Origin: Promethearchaeota archaeon
GTDB taxonomy: Archaea; Asgardarchaeota; Lokiarchaeia; Sigyniarchaeales; SOKP01
Direction of reading: 5' to 3'
Assembly: GCA_016839555.1 (NCBI GenBank)
Contig: JAEOUA010000005.1
Location: 1 to 64,000, forward strand
Length of the DNA: 64,000 nucleotides
A program made the translations under genes and the position numbers. The notes beneath the pieces were generated by a model. It saw only the letters and a program-made list of their open reading frames with translations, was not told the origin of the DNA and searched no databases. Below, in pieces: positions 9,014 to 17,188 of this stretch (positions are counted from its first letter, which is position 1; each line of letters begins with the position of its first letter).

Positions 9014-9787
9014 TTATTTTATTATTATTTGAAATGCAAAGTCAATAATATGTGCTATTTTTAACATATAATTTATAAATTCTTCGTTAGAACTCTTTTC
9101 TTCCCAATAGTCTTCTAATTCATTGCAATCTCTCCTCAATTCATCCATTTTAAGCTCAAATTGAGTTAAGCGATCAATAAATGATGTGGGTATAACAATA
9201 TCCTTACGAGTTTCTAAAAATCGTGAATATATTTGGTCTTTTAAATTATCCCATCGAAAATCACACTTCTTTTCAAACTCTGAATGCCTTATTGCCAGAA
9301 TAACCAACCCTGCTGAACCTAAAACACCTGCTCCTACTAATGCCCCTTTCATGATTCCAAGTAGGGACTCTTTTAAGCCTTTTTCTGCATTTTTTAATCC
9401 CCCAATTAATCCACCTAAAAATGCACCTCCCCCTGCTAATGCCAGAACAGGATTTGATTTAGAGAGGAGTGAATGAGGAGGAGTGCCCCAATCCGCTATG
9501 TAATGGGATGCCCACCCTGCAAATCGTATCCAAGAAGGATCATTCTCTCTATATGCATGATATGCCTGTGTAATACATTTAATAGCCAGTTGTTTTGCTC
9601 TAATGGTATGGTTAATCAACCAATCAAAGGGAATTACTAAAGCATTTATCAAATCTTGAGCAATTAATGTTTTGTTTATCTGATCTGGTTCGATAGCTGA
9701 TTCCATTAAGGTTTGTAAATCGTGAGTATCCAAAATAGTCACGTTACCTACTATCTTTGCTAAACCTATGTGTGTATTTTCCTTTAT
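9014..9787 (-). CDS. Zinc-dependent phospholipase C-like protein with hydrophobic insertion
   Basis: Counting from the GTG at 9742, WASHYIADWGTPPH (H80, D84, H90) matches the HxxxDxxxPxH zinc-ligand signature of the zinc phospholipase C/S1-P1 nuclease fold. Directly after it, residues about 97-150 form a Gly/Ala-rich hydrophobic hairpin that is not part of the usual domain and could insert in membrane. The frame is open upstream of the GTG, and a perfect AAGGAGGT sits 7 nt before an in-frame ATA at 9785-9787. The extra residues include NTHIGLAKIVGN, resembling the N-terminal His-bearing helix of the family, so I place the start there. An ATG mutated to ATA, or a sequencing error, is possible. 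First gene of a minus-strand operon. Confidence 0.65.
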   Translation of the reverse strand: MKENTHIGLAKIVGNVTILDTHDLQTLMESAIEPDQINKTLIAQDLINALVIPFDWLINHTIRAKQLAIKCITQAYHAYRENDPSWIRFAGWASHYIADWGTPPHSLLSKSNPVLALAGGGAFLGGLIGGLKNAEKGLKESLLGIMKGALVGAGVLGSAGLVILAIRHSEFEKKCDFRWDNLKDQIYSRFLETRKDIVIPTSFIDRLTQFELKMDELRRDCNELEDYWEEKSSNEEFINYMLKIAHIIDFAFQIIIK

Positions 9788-9794
9788 TTTAAAA

Positions 9795-9805
9795 ACCTCC
9801 TTTTT
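9795..9805 (-). promoter_or_regulatory. Strong Shine-Dalgarno without a standard start codon
   Basis: On the minus strand AAAAAGGAGGT occupies 9805-9795, the strongest ribosome-binding match in this part of the window. Seven nt further is ATA (9787-9785), in frame with the phospholipase-C-like gene. The usual start candidate, GTG at 9742, has only a weak AGGT immediately before it. The site therefore decides in favour of the longer protein. Confidence 0.55.
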
Positions 9806-9847
9806 CCTTAAATAAAATTAGTATATTTAGATATTTAAATGCTCTAC

Positions 9848-9882
9848 TCCATTTTGGACTATGTTTAAGTCCATTTTGGACT
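9848..9882. promoter_or_regulatory. Tandem palindromic boxes, putative operator
   Basis: TCCATTTTGGACT occurs twice, at 9848-9860 and 9870-9882, 22 bp apart or about two helical turns. Each copy is itself an inverted repeat (TCC-ATTTT-GGA; the second extends to AGTCC/GGACT). They lie 60-95 bp upstream of the phospholipase-C-like operon, just beyond an AT-rich TATA-like region, and in the divergent gap before the TIR remnant at 10031. Two same-face dimer sites are typical of a dedicated repressor or activator. Confidence 0.6.
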
Positions 9883-10030
9883 TATTTCTGAGAAAAAAAA
9901 TTAAAATAGGTGCTATTGCGGAAGTATTAATCATTAAGTGAATAAAATTTCGAAGATGATGGATATTATGATTTTATACTTATAATACACTCTCTTTTAA
10001 TTTAAATTGGATATGTTTTTCTAACAAAAT

Positions 10031-10186
10031 ATGGTAAAAATATTTATATCTCATAATACGAAGGATGCAAGATTTGTTTCTGGTTTGAAACAATATTTGA
10101 TTAAAAATAAGATTGTTCTATATATAGCTGACAGAGATCGTCAACCTGGAAAATATTTACCCGAAAAGAATATCAAAAATCCTTAA
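10031..10186 (+). pseudogene. Truncated TIR-domain gene
   Basis: The 51-codon frame begins MVKIFISHNTKDARFVSGL and continues through YIADRDRQPGKYLPEKN, which matches strand A, helix A and the BB-loop region of bacterial/archaeal TIR domains (the FISHsxKD start and a QPGKYLSEKI-like block are typical). It then ends at TAA. The part that would carry the catalytic glutamate for NAD+ hydrolysis is absent, and I found no continuation in other frames. It is a decayed remnant of a TIR effector, next to other defence-like genes. Confidence 0.65.
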
Positions 10187-10259
10187 ATTTTTTAATATTT
10201 ATTGCTTTTTTATTGATGGAAATTCTTTTTCTATTATTTAATAATAAAGTTGATTTTGA

Positions 10260-11444
10260 TTGAATAAAAAGACAAAAAAGATAGGATATAAAGCGAAATA
10301 TCTAAAAGAAAATATTAATAATTTTGCTGGAACCCTCAATAACTTTATCCAATCTCTGGAAAAACTCATATCCTATTTAGATACCACAAATAAATTAAAA
10401 ATACTTAGTAGCTTATCAAAATATCCTCATGAAACCGAAAAATTTAATGCTGAAATTCGAGAATATGGTCTTGGTCTCTTTCTTTGGTTTGAAAAAGAAT
10501 ATCCTAACATATCGGATATATTTAAAAAATCTGGATTTCTATTTTCTTTAATAAAGATCAAAAATATAAAAAGATGTATTGTTGAATATAACCAATTAAT
10601 CGAAAAGACAAAACAAAAATATCAGGATATTACAGAATTAGAAATTAATAAATCTCAAGAACTTTTAACAAATACACATTTAAATCCGATTAAAATTTTA
10701 ACCATTAAGTCCCATTTGTGGCGTAAAATTGAGGAAAATACCTCCATATATATTGATAAACTTATTAAGTCAATCCCCGCATTGAAAATTTATTATGAAA
10801 TTTTTTTTAAAATTATAAGATTTGAAACAGCAAGGGATCGAGTAAAAAGAGGGAGAAGAAGCAGAAAAAGCCTATTTAGATCAACAGAAAAAATGTTTAA
10901 AAGAATAAAGAAAGAATTCGAAAAAAAATGCCCTCAAGGTATTCTTAATGAAGTCCAAGAATTAGGGCAATACGGAAATGTAATTATTGACGACTTAGAT
11001 TATATAGAAGAACATAAGAAAGAAGATTTTTATAATTTATTAGAATTATCTAAAGATTTATACGAATTTCATGTTGATTTTGTTAAATATATTTTACGTA
11101 TTTGGCATATTTATGAAAATGGAAATAGAGATTATGTAAATAATTATAAAATCAAACATAAATTTCCAAACATTAATACAATCATAAATCATTATATTAA
11201 TAAAAAATTAGATCAAGTTTGTCCTAGTTTGAGCAGAGCTTTAACAGGTTTCTTTTTTCCTTTTGAAAAATATCGACATATCGAATCTCATTCAGCACCG
11301 AAATTGGGTTTATCTGCAGATGGAAAATATATTTTTATTCCACAAAAAGGAAAGAAGCATAAACTCAAAGTAGAGATTAGTGAGATTAAGACATTCATCA
11401 GAACTTATCAATCCTTTATAGAAGCCTTAAAAATATATCGATAG
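10260..11444 (+). CDS. Helical 394-aa protein with HEPN-like RxxxxH motif
   Basis: The protein is largely alpha-helical without membrane segments. Near its C-terminus KYRHIESHSAPK contains R339 and H344 in an R-x4-H arrangement, followed by a beta hairpin (KYIFIPQKGKKHKLKVEISE) and a final helix, a layout seen in HEPN-type RNases of abortive-infection systems. Similarity outside the motif is not recognisable. The frame opens with TTG at 10260. The truncated TIR gene precedes it on the same strand with a 73-bp gap, so TIR and HEPN-like genes may have been one unit. The assignment is tentative. Confidence 0.65.
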   Translation: MNKKTKKIGYKAKYLKENINNFAGTLNNFIQSLEKLISYLDTTNKLKILSSLSKYPHETEKFNAEIREYGLGLFLWFEKEYPNISDIFKKSGFLFSLIKIKNIKRCIVEYNQLIEKTKQKYQDITELEINKSQELLTNTHLNPIKILTIKSHLWRKIEENTSIYIDKLIKSIPALKIYYEIFFKIIRFETARDRVKRGRRSRKSLFRSTEKMFKRIKKEFEKKCPQGILNEVQELGQYGNVIIDDLDYIEEHKKEDFYNLLELSKDLYEFHVDFVKYILRIWHIYENGNRDYVNNYKIKHKFPNINTIINHYINKKLDQVCPSLSRALTGFFFPFEKYRHIESHSAPKLGLSADGKYIFIPQKGKKHKLKVEISEIKTFIRTYQSFIEALKIYR

Positions 11445-11460
11445 ATCACAATAATCACTA

Positions 11461-11994
11461 TTACCTTCTTTTAATTACTAGAGTGTGAAAATCTCCCTTT
11501 ATATTTTCAAGAAATTCATTTGTTTTGTAATTGAAACTTTTTATTTCTCCATCTCCAGGATCGAAAAAATACACTTCATAATTATTATATTCAATTGCCG
11601 TTCTTATATGTGCCTTTTCTTTACTCCTTATTTTTAATCCTCTTTCTGAATGCCACAATAGTTTATTCCCCCAAGCCTTAAATGAAACCAAAACGGGAAT
11701 CTTTTTATCTATATTTAATTTGATATATTCAATAACATTATCTATTGAGTTTCCAAAGTCAATTTTACCCTTAAACTTAAATTCAAAATCTGGTAATAAT
11801 GCTTTTAAATGAGGAACTGCCACATTAAACCCCAGTGCTCCAACAGTTCTAAAATAGAAATTTAATAAATCTAATTCATTATACCTATATTCACCATAAT
11901 AATGTAATACATTTACAATATTTACGGGTATACATCCATATTTTAGATTTTTTTGTCTTATTTTGGGATATTTTTTTAAATCAATTTTTGGCAT
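11461..11994 (-). CDS. C39-like cysteine peptidase domain protein
   Basis: The sequence fits the papain-like C39/C39_2 family: YPKIRQKNLKYGCIPVNI gives the oxyanion Gln14 and catalytic Cys21, EKAHIRTAIEY supplies His129, and VYFFDPGDGE supplies Asp145. In this family the Cys-His-Asp order and the HixtaieY...DPgdG block are characteristic. The length of 177 aa is a single domain with no signal peptide or transporter fusion, so it probably acts in the cytoplasm. The second copy of the small paralogous protein (12130-12486) lies 135 bp upstream on the same strand, suggesting a functional pair. Confidence 0.7.
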   Translation of the reverse strand: MPKIDLKKYPKIRQKNLKYGCIPVNIVNVLHYYGEYRYNELDLLNFYFRTVGALGFNVAVPHLKALLPDFEFKFKGKIDFGNSIDNVIEYIKLNIDKKIPVLVSFKAWGNKLLWHSERGLKIRSKEKAHIRTAIEYNNYEVYFFDPGDGEIKSFNYKTNEFLENIKGDFHTLVIKRR

Positions 11995-12129
11995 AAACCA
12001 TTATGAAATATTATTATCTTTATAAAGAATTATTGTTAGATGTACATATCTTAAGATTTATTTACTTATTAAATTAAAGTTATAGTTGGAGAAATGTTCT
12101 AAAATTAAAAAGAGGATCTGTGTTAAAAT

Positions 12130-12486
12130 CTATAGCTCTTCTAACAACCGCCAAGTTCTATTTAATTCTTTAATTAATGCTTCAATTAAAAAGGCAACTC
12201 CATATGGTTTTTCTACATCTACCAGAGTTAATCGTTTTTCAAAATCTACTAGTTGTTCTTTGTTTAGCTTTTCATATAAGATATAAATATCATTTTCACT
12301 TTCTATTACGTGATACGTTTGATCCCCATTCAGAGATTTAAGAAAATTTTTAATATAATCCAGAATTAGTTGATATTTTTTCTGTTCTCCCTTCCAGTAC
12401 TCTTTATGTATTCCTTTTTGAAATTCTTTTTCAATTTCTTTAAATTTTTTCATAAAGTGATTATCCGATTCAAATTCTTTGGTCAT
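12130..12486 (-). CDS. Small paralogous protein, copy 2 (upstream of C39-like gene)
   Basis: The 118-aa product is homologous along its length to the one at 6806-7135; common segments are KKYQLILDYIKNFLKS, a Tyr-Val/Ile strand pair, and LTLVDVEKPY...LIEALI. It carries an insertion of about nine residues before LTLVD relative to copy 1. Both copies sit upstream of a different enzyme gene on the same strand. No known family is recognised. The start is the ATG at 12486. Confidence 0.65.
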   Translation of the reverse strand: MTKEFESDNHFMKKFKEIEKEFQKGIHKEYWKGEQKKYQLILDYIKNFLKSLNGDQTYHVIESENDIYILYEKLNKEQLVDFEKRLTLVDVEKPYGVAFLIEALIKELNRTWRLLEEL

Positions 12487-12595
12487 ATTTATATTTCCTT
12501 GTAAAGTTTAAACAATCTATTTATCTATGATTATAATAAAATAATTTTTGTGGATAATTAAGTCTTTGGTGATTCAATTTTTATTTAAATAATTT

Positions 12596-12784
12596 TCATA
12601 AATCAAAGGATGCTGTAATTTTATAAATAAAATAATCCAGATTTCTTATTGGTGGTCTTAAAATGATACATTCTAAAATTTGGCTTTTAGTATTGGAAAA
12701 ATTATATTTTACATAATCTTTGTTAATTTTAATAATAATAAAAACATCATCTGGTAATTTTTTGATAAAAGATTCTTTCCTTTT
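12596..12784 (-). pseudogene. Start-less remnant frame
   Basis: A 62-codon minus-strand frame runs from just after a TAA at 12785-12787 to TGA at 12596, reading protein-like sequence (…KESFIKKLPDDVFIIIKIN… and …LECIILRPPIRNLDYF…) but with no ATG, GTG or TTG. It follows the ATPase-nuclease gene on the same strand. It is most likely the surviving tail of a lost gene; family unknown. Confidence 0.25.
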
Positions 12785-12810
12785 TTAGTTAAGTAAAATA
12801 ATCAAGAAAT

Positions 12811-14940
12811 TTATGCATAAGATAACAATCCTTCGGGTTTTTTTCTAAATTTATTTTCACACTTCTTAATAAATTCTTCCAGTTGTTTTATTTTCAAAAT
12901 ATCATTAGAGAATTGAATAAATACAGGATATATATTAGTAATTATATTATAGTTACCCATAACTTCATATAGCTTCTCTATGTCAGAAATACCTAATGAA
13001 TATTTTTTGTTAATACCATCTATCGTGGTCCTTTTTAATCGGCCTGTAGCATTCATTTTTCTTTCTTTAAATAATTTAACTAATAAATCCATACAAAGTT
13101 TGGATTCCAGAGGTAATTCTTTATCTTCTCTTTTTTTTTCTAACTTTTTTTCTTTTGTCTCACCATGTTTAATTGTCTTTATATAAGAAAAACCAAGTTC
13201 TGCTCTTATTTCTTGGTATTTGCGATTAAAATCTCCAAAGAAATCTAACCACCTTCCAAAATTTCTATAGAATTCTAATAATTTATCAAAATTACTCATT
13301 ACACTTTTTATACCAATTATAGGACAAAAAGCATAAGGATCCGGTATGTTTAAAATTTTTATTCGCTTGGTGTCTTCAGATGTAAATCCATTTTTTTCAG
13401 CATATTTTATTATTTCTTTATGAATATTTTCTAAATTATCTGGACAAAACACAATCATAATAATTGTATTTTTCCTAACTTGAGACCATTGAAGAGCCTG
13501 ATAAACTTTATCTCCTGAAAATTTTTTTACAAGTTTTATTTCCGCATGTGACTTAATTTCATTTTCTTCCTCGTCATAATTTATAAAATATCCATCAATT
13601 TTGTCATTTGTATTTTTTTCAGGGTCTATTAAAATGTCCTCTCTTGTAAATTTGATTTCAATCTCCTTTAAGATACGGTCTAAATATTCATGCATTAAAT
13701 TGCTGTATTCCTTAACATTATTTTCCCATTCTATTAGACCTTTTTTTAGTGGTAAATTAAGATTATGATAGATCTTTAAAATTTTAATAATTTGATCATT
13801 TGCAAGTCTTCGAGAATAAGTAAAATATTTTTCTTTTAACTTATTTAATGTTTTTATTAAGAAGACCTCATTTATCTTGATTTTATCATTTGAATGATGG
13901 AAGAAAGCTGAAATTTTGGAAAGTGCCTCCTCAATTTTTTCTCCATAATTTCCTGATTCAAGGACTTTTTCAGATCGATCATATATTTGTATTAATCTTG
14001 ATCCTGCTGATGAAGCTTCGGAATAAGTGTATCTATTCATATTAATTAGTGTATTAACTCTGTCTGTACAAGCAAATAAATGAAATAACTTAATCTCGCG
14101 TTGTGAAATCTCAAAAAGATATTTTAGTATATTCTCTAATTTTTTAAATTTTTCGCTAAAAAGCAGTTGGTCAGTCGTCTCGTTAATCCAGAGATCTAGT
14201 TCATCGTATAAAAATAAAAAGATAAATCCTTGTCTTGTTAATTCTTTCATAATTTCTAAAATCTTTTTCATTATAGATTCAGAATCTACGAATAAAGATG
14301 TCTTAATAATTCTCATAGTTTCTTTTAATTTTTTTTTTAATTCAGGATTCTTACTTAATCTATTTTTAACAAAACCTATTTCTTGAATAATTTTATTAAC
14401 GTTTGAAGATTGTCGTAAATCTACATTAATATCTGCTGAGATTGACTCAAGTTTATCGATTAAATTTATATATTTTCGTTCATCATTTTTAAATCGGGCT
14501 AAATTTGGAATAGTATAATATGCTGACTGTTTTAATTTATTAAAAAGTTTCAAAGGATTAAGTTCGGTAATGTCTTCAAATAATAATACTATACAATCAG
14601 GAATTTTTTCTTGAATTTCATTGATAATTAGATGCAAAAATTGGGTTTTACTGCCCCCATATCGGCAAAAATAGAACATACTTCCAGAGAATTTGATTTC
14701 GCTAGTTTTTATTTCTTTCAACTGATCATAGATATAATTTAAAGCACTTTCCATTTTAGCGGATAATATAAGAAAGTCCTTAACTTTTTTTTGACTCTCT
14801 TTTATTATATCTTTTGTGATTATTTGCGATTTTCCACTGCCTTCAAATATAGATATAACTTCTTTTACAATTGTATCACAATATGTAAAATCACTTCGAA
14901 ACTTATCGTAATCTTGAAATATTCCCATTTTATTCCACAC
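12811..14940 (-). CDS. AAA-type ATPase fused to PD-(D/E)xK-like nuclease domain
   Basis: This 709-aa protein combines several parts. A strand-loop FYFCRYGGSKTQFL (about residues 89-102) is a degenerate Walker A, and IFLFLYDELDLW (240-251) is a good Walker B with D246/E247. FACTDR (289-294) resembles sensor 1. After a helical lid, residues about 415-500 give helix, strand DGYFI (D449), then HAEIKL (E467, K469), helix GDKVYQALQW and strand TIIMIVF: the D...ExK order of restriction-like nucleases. A helical C-terminus may be winged-helix. It overlaps the upstream wHTH gene by 11 bp; GTG at 14940 and ATG at 14928 are both possible starts. The set suggests an NTP-driven DNA-targeting defence or mobile-element function (inference). 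Confidence 0.75.
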   Translation of the reverse strand: MWNKMGIFQDYDKFRSDFTYCDTIVKEVISIFEGSGKSQIITKDIIKESQKKVKDFLILSAKMESALNYIYDQLKEIKTSEIKFSGSMFYFCRYGGSKTQFLHLIINEIQEKIPDCIVLLFEDITELNPLKLFNKLKQSAYYTIPNLARFKNDERKYINLIDKLESISADINVDLRQSSNVNKIIQEIGFVKNRLSKNPELKKKLKETMRIIKTSLFVDSESIMKKILEIMKELTRQGFIFLFLYDELDLWINETTDQLLFSEKFKKLENILKYLFEISQREIKLFHLFACTDRVNTLINMNRYTYSEASSAGSRLIQIYDRSEKVLESGNYGEKIEEALSKISAFFHHSNDKIKINEVFLIKTLNKLKEKYFTYSRRLANDQIIKILKIYHNLNLPLKKGLIEWENNVKEYSNLMHEYLDRILKEIEIKFTREDILIDPEKNTNDKIDGYFINYDEEENEIKSHAEIKLVKKFSGDKVYQALQWSQVRKNTIIMIVFCPDNLENIHKEIIKYAEKNGFTSEDTKRIKILNIPDPYAFCPIIGIKSVMSNFDKLLEFYRNFGRWLDFFGDFNRKYQEIRAELGFSYIKTIKHGETKEKKLEKKREDKELPLESKLCMDLLVKLFKERKMNATGRLKRTTIDGINKKYSLGISDIEKLYEVMGNYNIITNIYPVFIQFSNDILKIKQLEEFIKKCENKFRKKPEGLLSYA

Positions 14941-15631
14941 TCCATGCGCCCGTAAGTTTAAATTCTATTGGATGTATAAAAATCTGTTTTATGGTCAAAA
15001 GATCAGGCAGATGGCCAGTTCTTGAAGAACTCAGAGAAATAAATTCTGGATACTTATTAGATAATTTATTAATGAGATTTACAAATTCCTTAATATCTCT
15101 AAATCCTAATGACCTAAAAATTGAAAATGCCTCTTGGAAATCCATCGTGAGAGGATATTTAGTTGCCAAATCATCGGCATTTTTAATAATATAATTTAAA
15201 ATTCGAGAATAATCTCCATCTGGTACCTTTTCCATTCTTAATAACTCTTTATCTAAATTTCTTAAAAGAGCAAATACTAAATTCTTTTCTAAGACTCCTA
15301 ATGTGGAAAAAAAGTTCTGAATTTTACTAAATGAAGGATTTTGGCTGGATGAGATAAAAGAAAATATTAAAGAATCTATAAATTTTGGATGATCTACTAA
15401 ATTGAATGATGTTTTTTGAATTGGAATCTCGTCTAATTTCTTTTTATCTACAATTGAAGAATAAACATTAGCCTTACCTTTTTTTCCAACTACTTCTAGT
15501 TTTCCCTCTTTTTTTAATGTTGAAATATAAGAAGATGTTGTTCCTTTATTGAAATTCAATTTTTTGGAAACTTCTTTAGCTGTTAAATTTTCAAGTTTTA
15601 ATATTTCATAAATTTGGTTGCTCTTACTCAA
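14930..15631 (-). CDS. Winged-helix protein, partner of the ATPase-nuclease
   Basis: Residues 5-60 form a classical winged helix-turn-helix: ENLTAKEVSKKLNFNKGTT is the recognition region, followed by LKKEGKLEVVGKKGKANVYS as the wing. The remaining 170 residues are helical with no recognised domain. The start is TTG at 15631, six nt behind AGGTGG. Its 3' end overlaps the ATPase-nuclease gene by 11 bp, showing translational coupling, so it probably works in the same complex: as DNA- or promoter-recognising subunit, or as its regulator. Confidence 0.75.
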   Translation of the reverse strand: MSKSNQIYEILKLENLTAKEVSKKLNFNKGTTSSYISTLKKEGKLEVVGKKGKANVYSSIVDKKKLDEIPIQKTSFNLVDHPKFIDSLIFSFISSSQNPSFSKIQNFFSTLGVLEKNLVFALLRNLDKELLRMEKVPDGDYSRILNYIIKNADDLATKYPLTMDFQEAFSIFRSLGFRDIKEFVNLINKLSNKYPEFISLSSSRTGHLPDLLTIKQIFIHPIEFKLTGAWSVE

Positions 15632-16218
15632 TTAAAGCCACCTAATAAAAAATAATTGTTCTTTTTCGTTCTAGCAATACTTATAATAAACAAATATTTA
15701 GAATAGTTCGGGATTATTACATTAGATTCTATTATATTGCTTATCATCTTAATGAAGATTTTATTAAAGATTTAATCTTGTCTTCTCTAATATATATATT
15801 TTTAATAATTATTTAAATTTTATTTACTTAGCAAATTATTTTATTATTTCTCTTCGTAATTGAATTTTTTTATGAAGAAGGATTAATATTTTCTAAGTGC
15901 TGTATCAACTGGATGACTTATCATCCGTATATGTCTCGTTGTATGTTATCAGCATTTTTTAATTCTTGATAAACTTTTTTTTCATAAGAGTGTTATTGTA
16001 TTTTAGCGTTTTATTTCTATATTTATTTGAATTTCCTTTCCACAATAAGGACATTTGATTTTATCTTGCTTTATTCCCCTCTTTACCTTTGACTTATTTT
16101 TAGAACCCTTCCTCTTTTTTGTATATTCAAAAAAAATGTGTAATTTAAATAATTTCTAAAAACTTATAATTTAGTTTTTAAAAAAATAAATAATCAGTTT
16201 AAAAAGGTTGTGTGTAAA
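15632..16218. other. Intergenic region with hairpin and a zinc-knuckle remnant
   Basis: The region separates the minus-strand nuclease operon from the plus-strand TFB-like gene. It holds an exact inverted repeat GGATGA-CTTA-TCATCC at 15911-15926 and, on the minus strand, a start-less frame at 16003-16155 described separately. The rest is AT-rich with promoter-like TATA sequences near both genes. I saw no further gene. Confidence 0.4.
16003..16155 (-). pseudogene. Start-less frame ending in a CPYCGKE zinc knuckle
   Basis: A 50-codon frame without a standard start reads a basic stretch (KKRKGSKNKSKVKRGIKQ) followed by KCPYCGKEIQINIEIKR and stop. Only one CxxC pair is present, so it cannot form a full zinc ribbon alone. 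It is probably the tail of a decayed DNA-binding or transposon protein. The frame is short, so chance is not excluded. Confidence 0.25.
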
Positions 16219-16842
16219 ATGTTTGAATTAATACCAAATAATGTGAGAATTTTAGGCTCGAAAGATCGCCTTATTATTGATCTAATAGATCGGGGAAAAG
16301 AATTTATCGAACAATTTGATATTAACCAAGAATTAATCGTAGAAACAATCTCTATTATATATAAGTATTTAGAAAAAATACATAAAATCCCTCAAAATTT
16401 GTTTAAATTCTTTATTGCAGCATGTTATATTTCTTCTCGACATCCAAAAACTTTTCCTAACCAAGAATCAAAAGATACTTTTTGCCAGAGATTCCACATT
16501 AAGAAGAGTGCTTTGAAATATAGTGTTAATAAAATAATTTCAGAATTAAATTATATAAAAATTGTAGATGACATGAGCCGTCCTTATTTTCTGAATCCAG
16601 AAAGAGACATTGCCTATAAACTTTTAAAAAGCATAATAAAAAAGCAAGTGAATCTTGCGATGATGAATTTCTTAATTTATCATCAACCAATTAATTCGCA
16701 AATCTTAAGTGAAGATTTAGTATCAAAAACGATATTAGAAATGAAATTATTTCCCGAAGAATTATTTCGTCAATTTTATGATTTAACGTTTGAAATCATT
16801 GAGGATCAATTGCAGGACTATTATAGCTATATGGAACTTTAA
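16219..16842 (+). CDS. TFB-like single cyclin-fold protein
   Basis: Residues about 35-135 resemble a single cyclin repeat of archaeal transcription factor B: ETISIIYKYLEKIHKIPQ, then FFIAACYISSRHPKTFP (the A-x-x-YxxxR core) and FHIKKSALKYSVNKIISELN, corresponding to the helix pair that checks the BRE. The N-terminal zinc ribbon and the second repeat are absent, so it is not a full TFB. I chose the ATG at 16219 because AAAGGT lies about 10 nt upstream; GTG at 16210 is the alternative. Such mini-TFBs may act as regulators or be virus/plasmid encoded. A partial copy of its 3' end follows. Confidence 0.5.
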   Translation: MFELIPNNVRILGSKDRLIIDLIDRGKEFIEQFDINQELIVETISIIYKYLEKIHKIPQNLFKFFIAACYISSRHPKTFPNQESKDTFCQRFHIKKSALKYSVNKIISELNYIKIVDDMSRPYFLNPERDIAYKLLKSIIKKQVNLAMMNFLIYHQPINSQILSEDLVSKTILEMKLFPEELFRQFYDLTFEIIEDQLQDYYSYMEL

Positions 16843-16881
16843 AACAAATATTTTATTAATTCTTTATACTCTGATTTTTAT

Positions 16882-16972
16882 TTTTTACTTTTATAAATTT
16901 TATGATTTAATTCTTAATATGGTTGAAGATAATTTACGGGATTATAAACCTCTTATACCTTTTTTCTCTTAA
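16882..16972 (+). pseudogene. Duplicated 3' end of the TFB-like gene
   Basis: The frame YKFYDLILNMVEDNLRDYKPL mirrors the C-terminus of the preceding gene, RQFYDLTFEIIEDQLQDYYSY, and the DNA shares AATTTTATGATTTA exactly. It lacks the rest of the protein and a start codon. It is best read as the remnant of a tandem duplication, or as the leftover tail of a second, lost paralogue. Confidence 0.45.
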
Positions 16973-17188
16973 AATATGGTAAAATTGGAAAATCTTTAGA
17001 AATTTTTCTTTAAATAATAATATCATAATAAGTATAATATACAATTAAAGTTCTTTTTCAAGAGGATTGCTTACTAAAACCAGAAAAGAAGCTTACTAAA
17101 TTGTGGCACTCCAGATATTTATATTGGATAGATTTAAAAAATACTTAAACATCATAATTCATGACAAAAAAATAAAAGAGTAAAAAAG

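Noticed and set aside
9186..9476. 96-codon plus-strand frame
   Set aside because: It lies fully antisense to the phospholipase-C-like gene, whose zinc motif supports the minus strand.
12844..12855. GSGKS near the start of the ATPase (residues 34-38 of the protein) as a P-loop
   Set aside because: It lacks the upstream Gly of GxxxxGK[ST] and a preceding hydrophobic strand; CRYGGSKT after FYF fits better, paired with Walker B at 240-251. Coordinates given are nominal for the gene end.
15905..15960. Minus-strand peptide-like reading TTRHIRMISHPVDTALRKY
   Set aside because: Only about 20 codons between stops with no start; the GGATGA/TCATCC hairpin is a sufficient description of the DNA.
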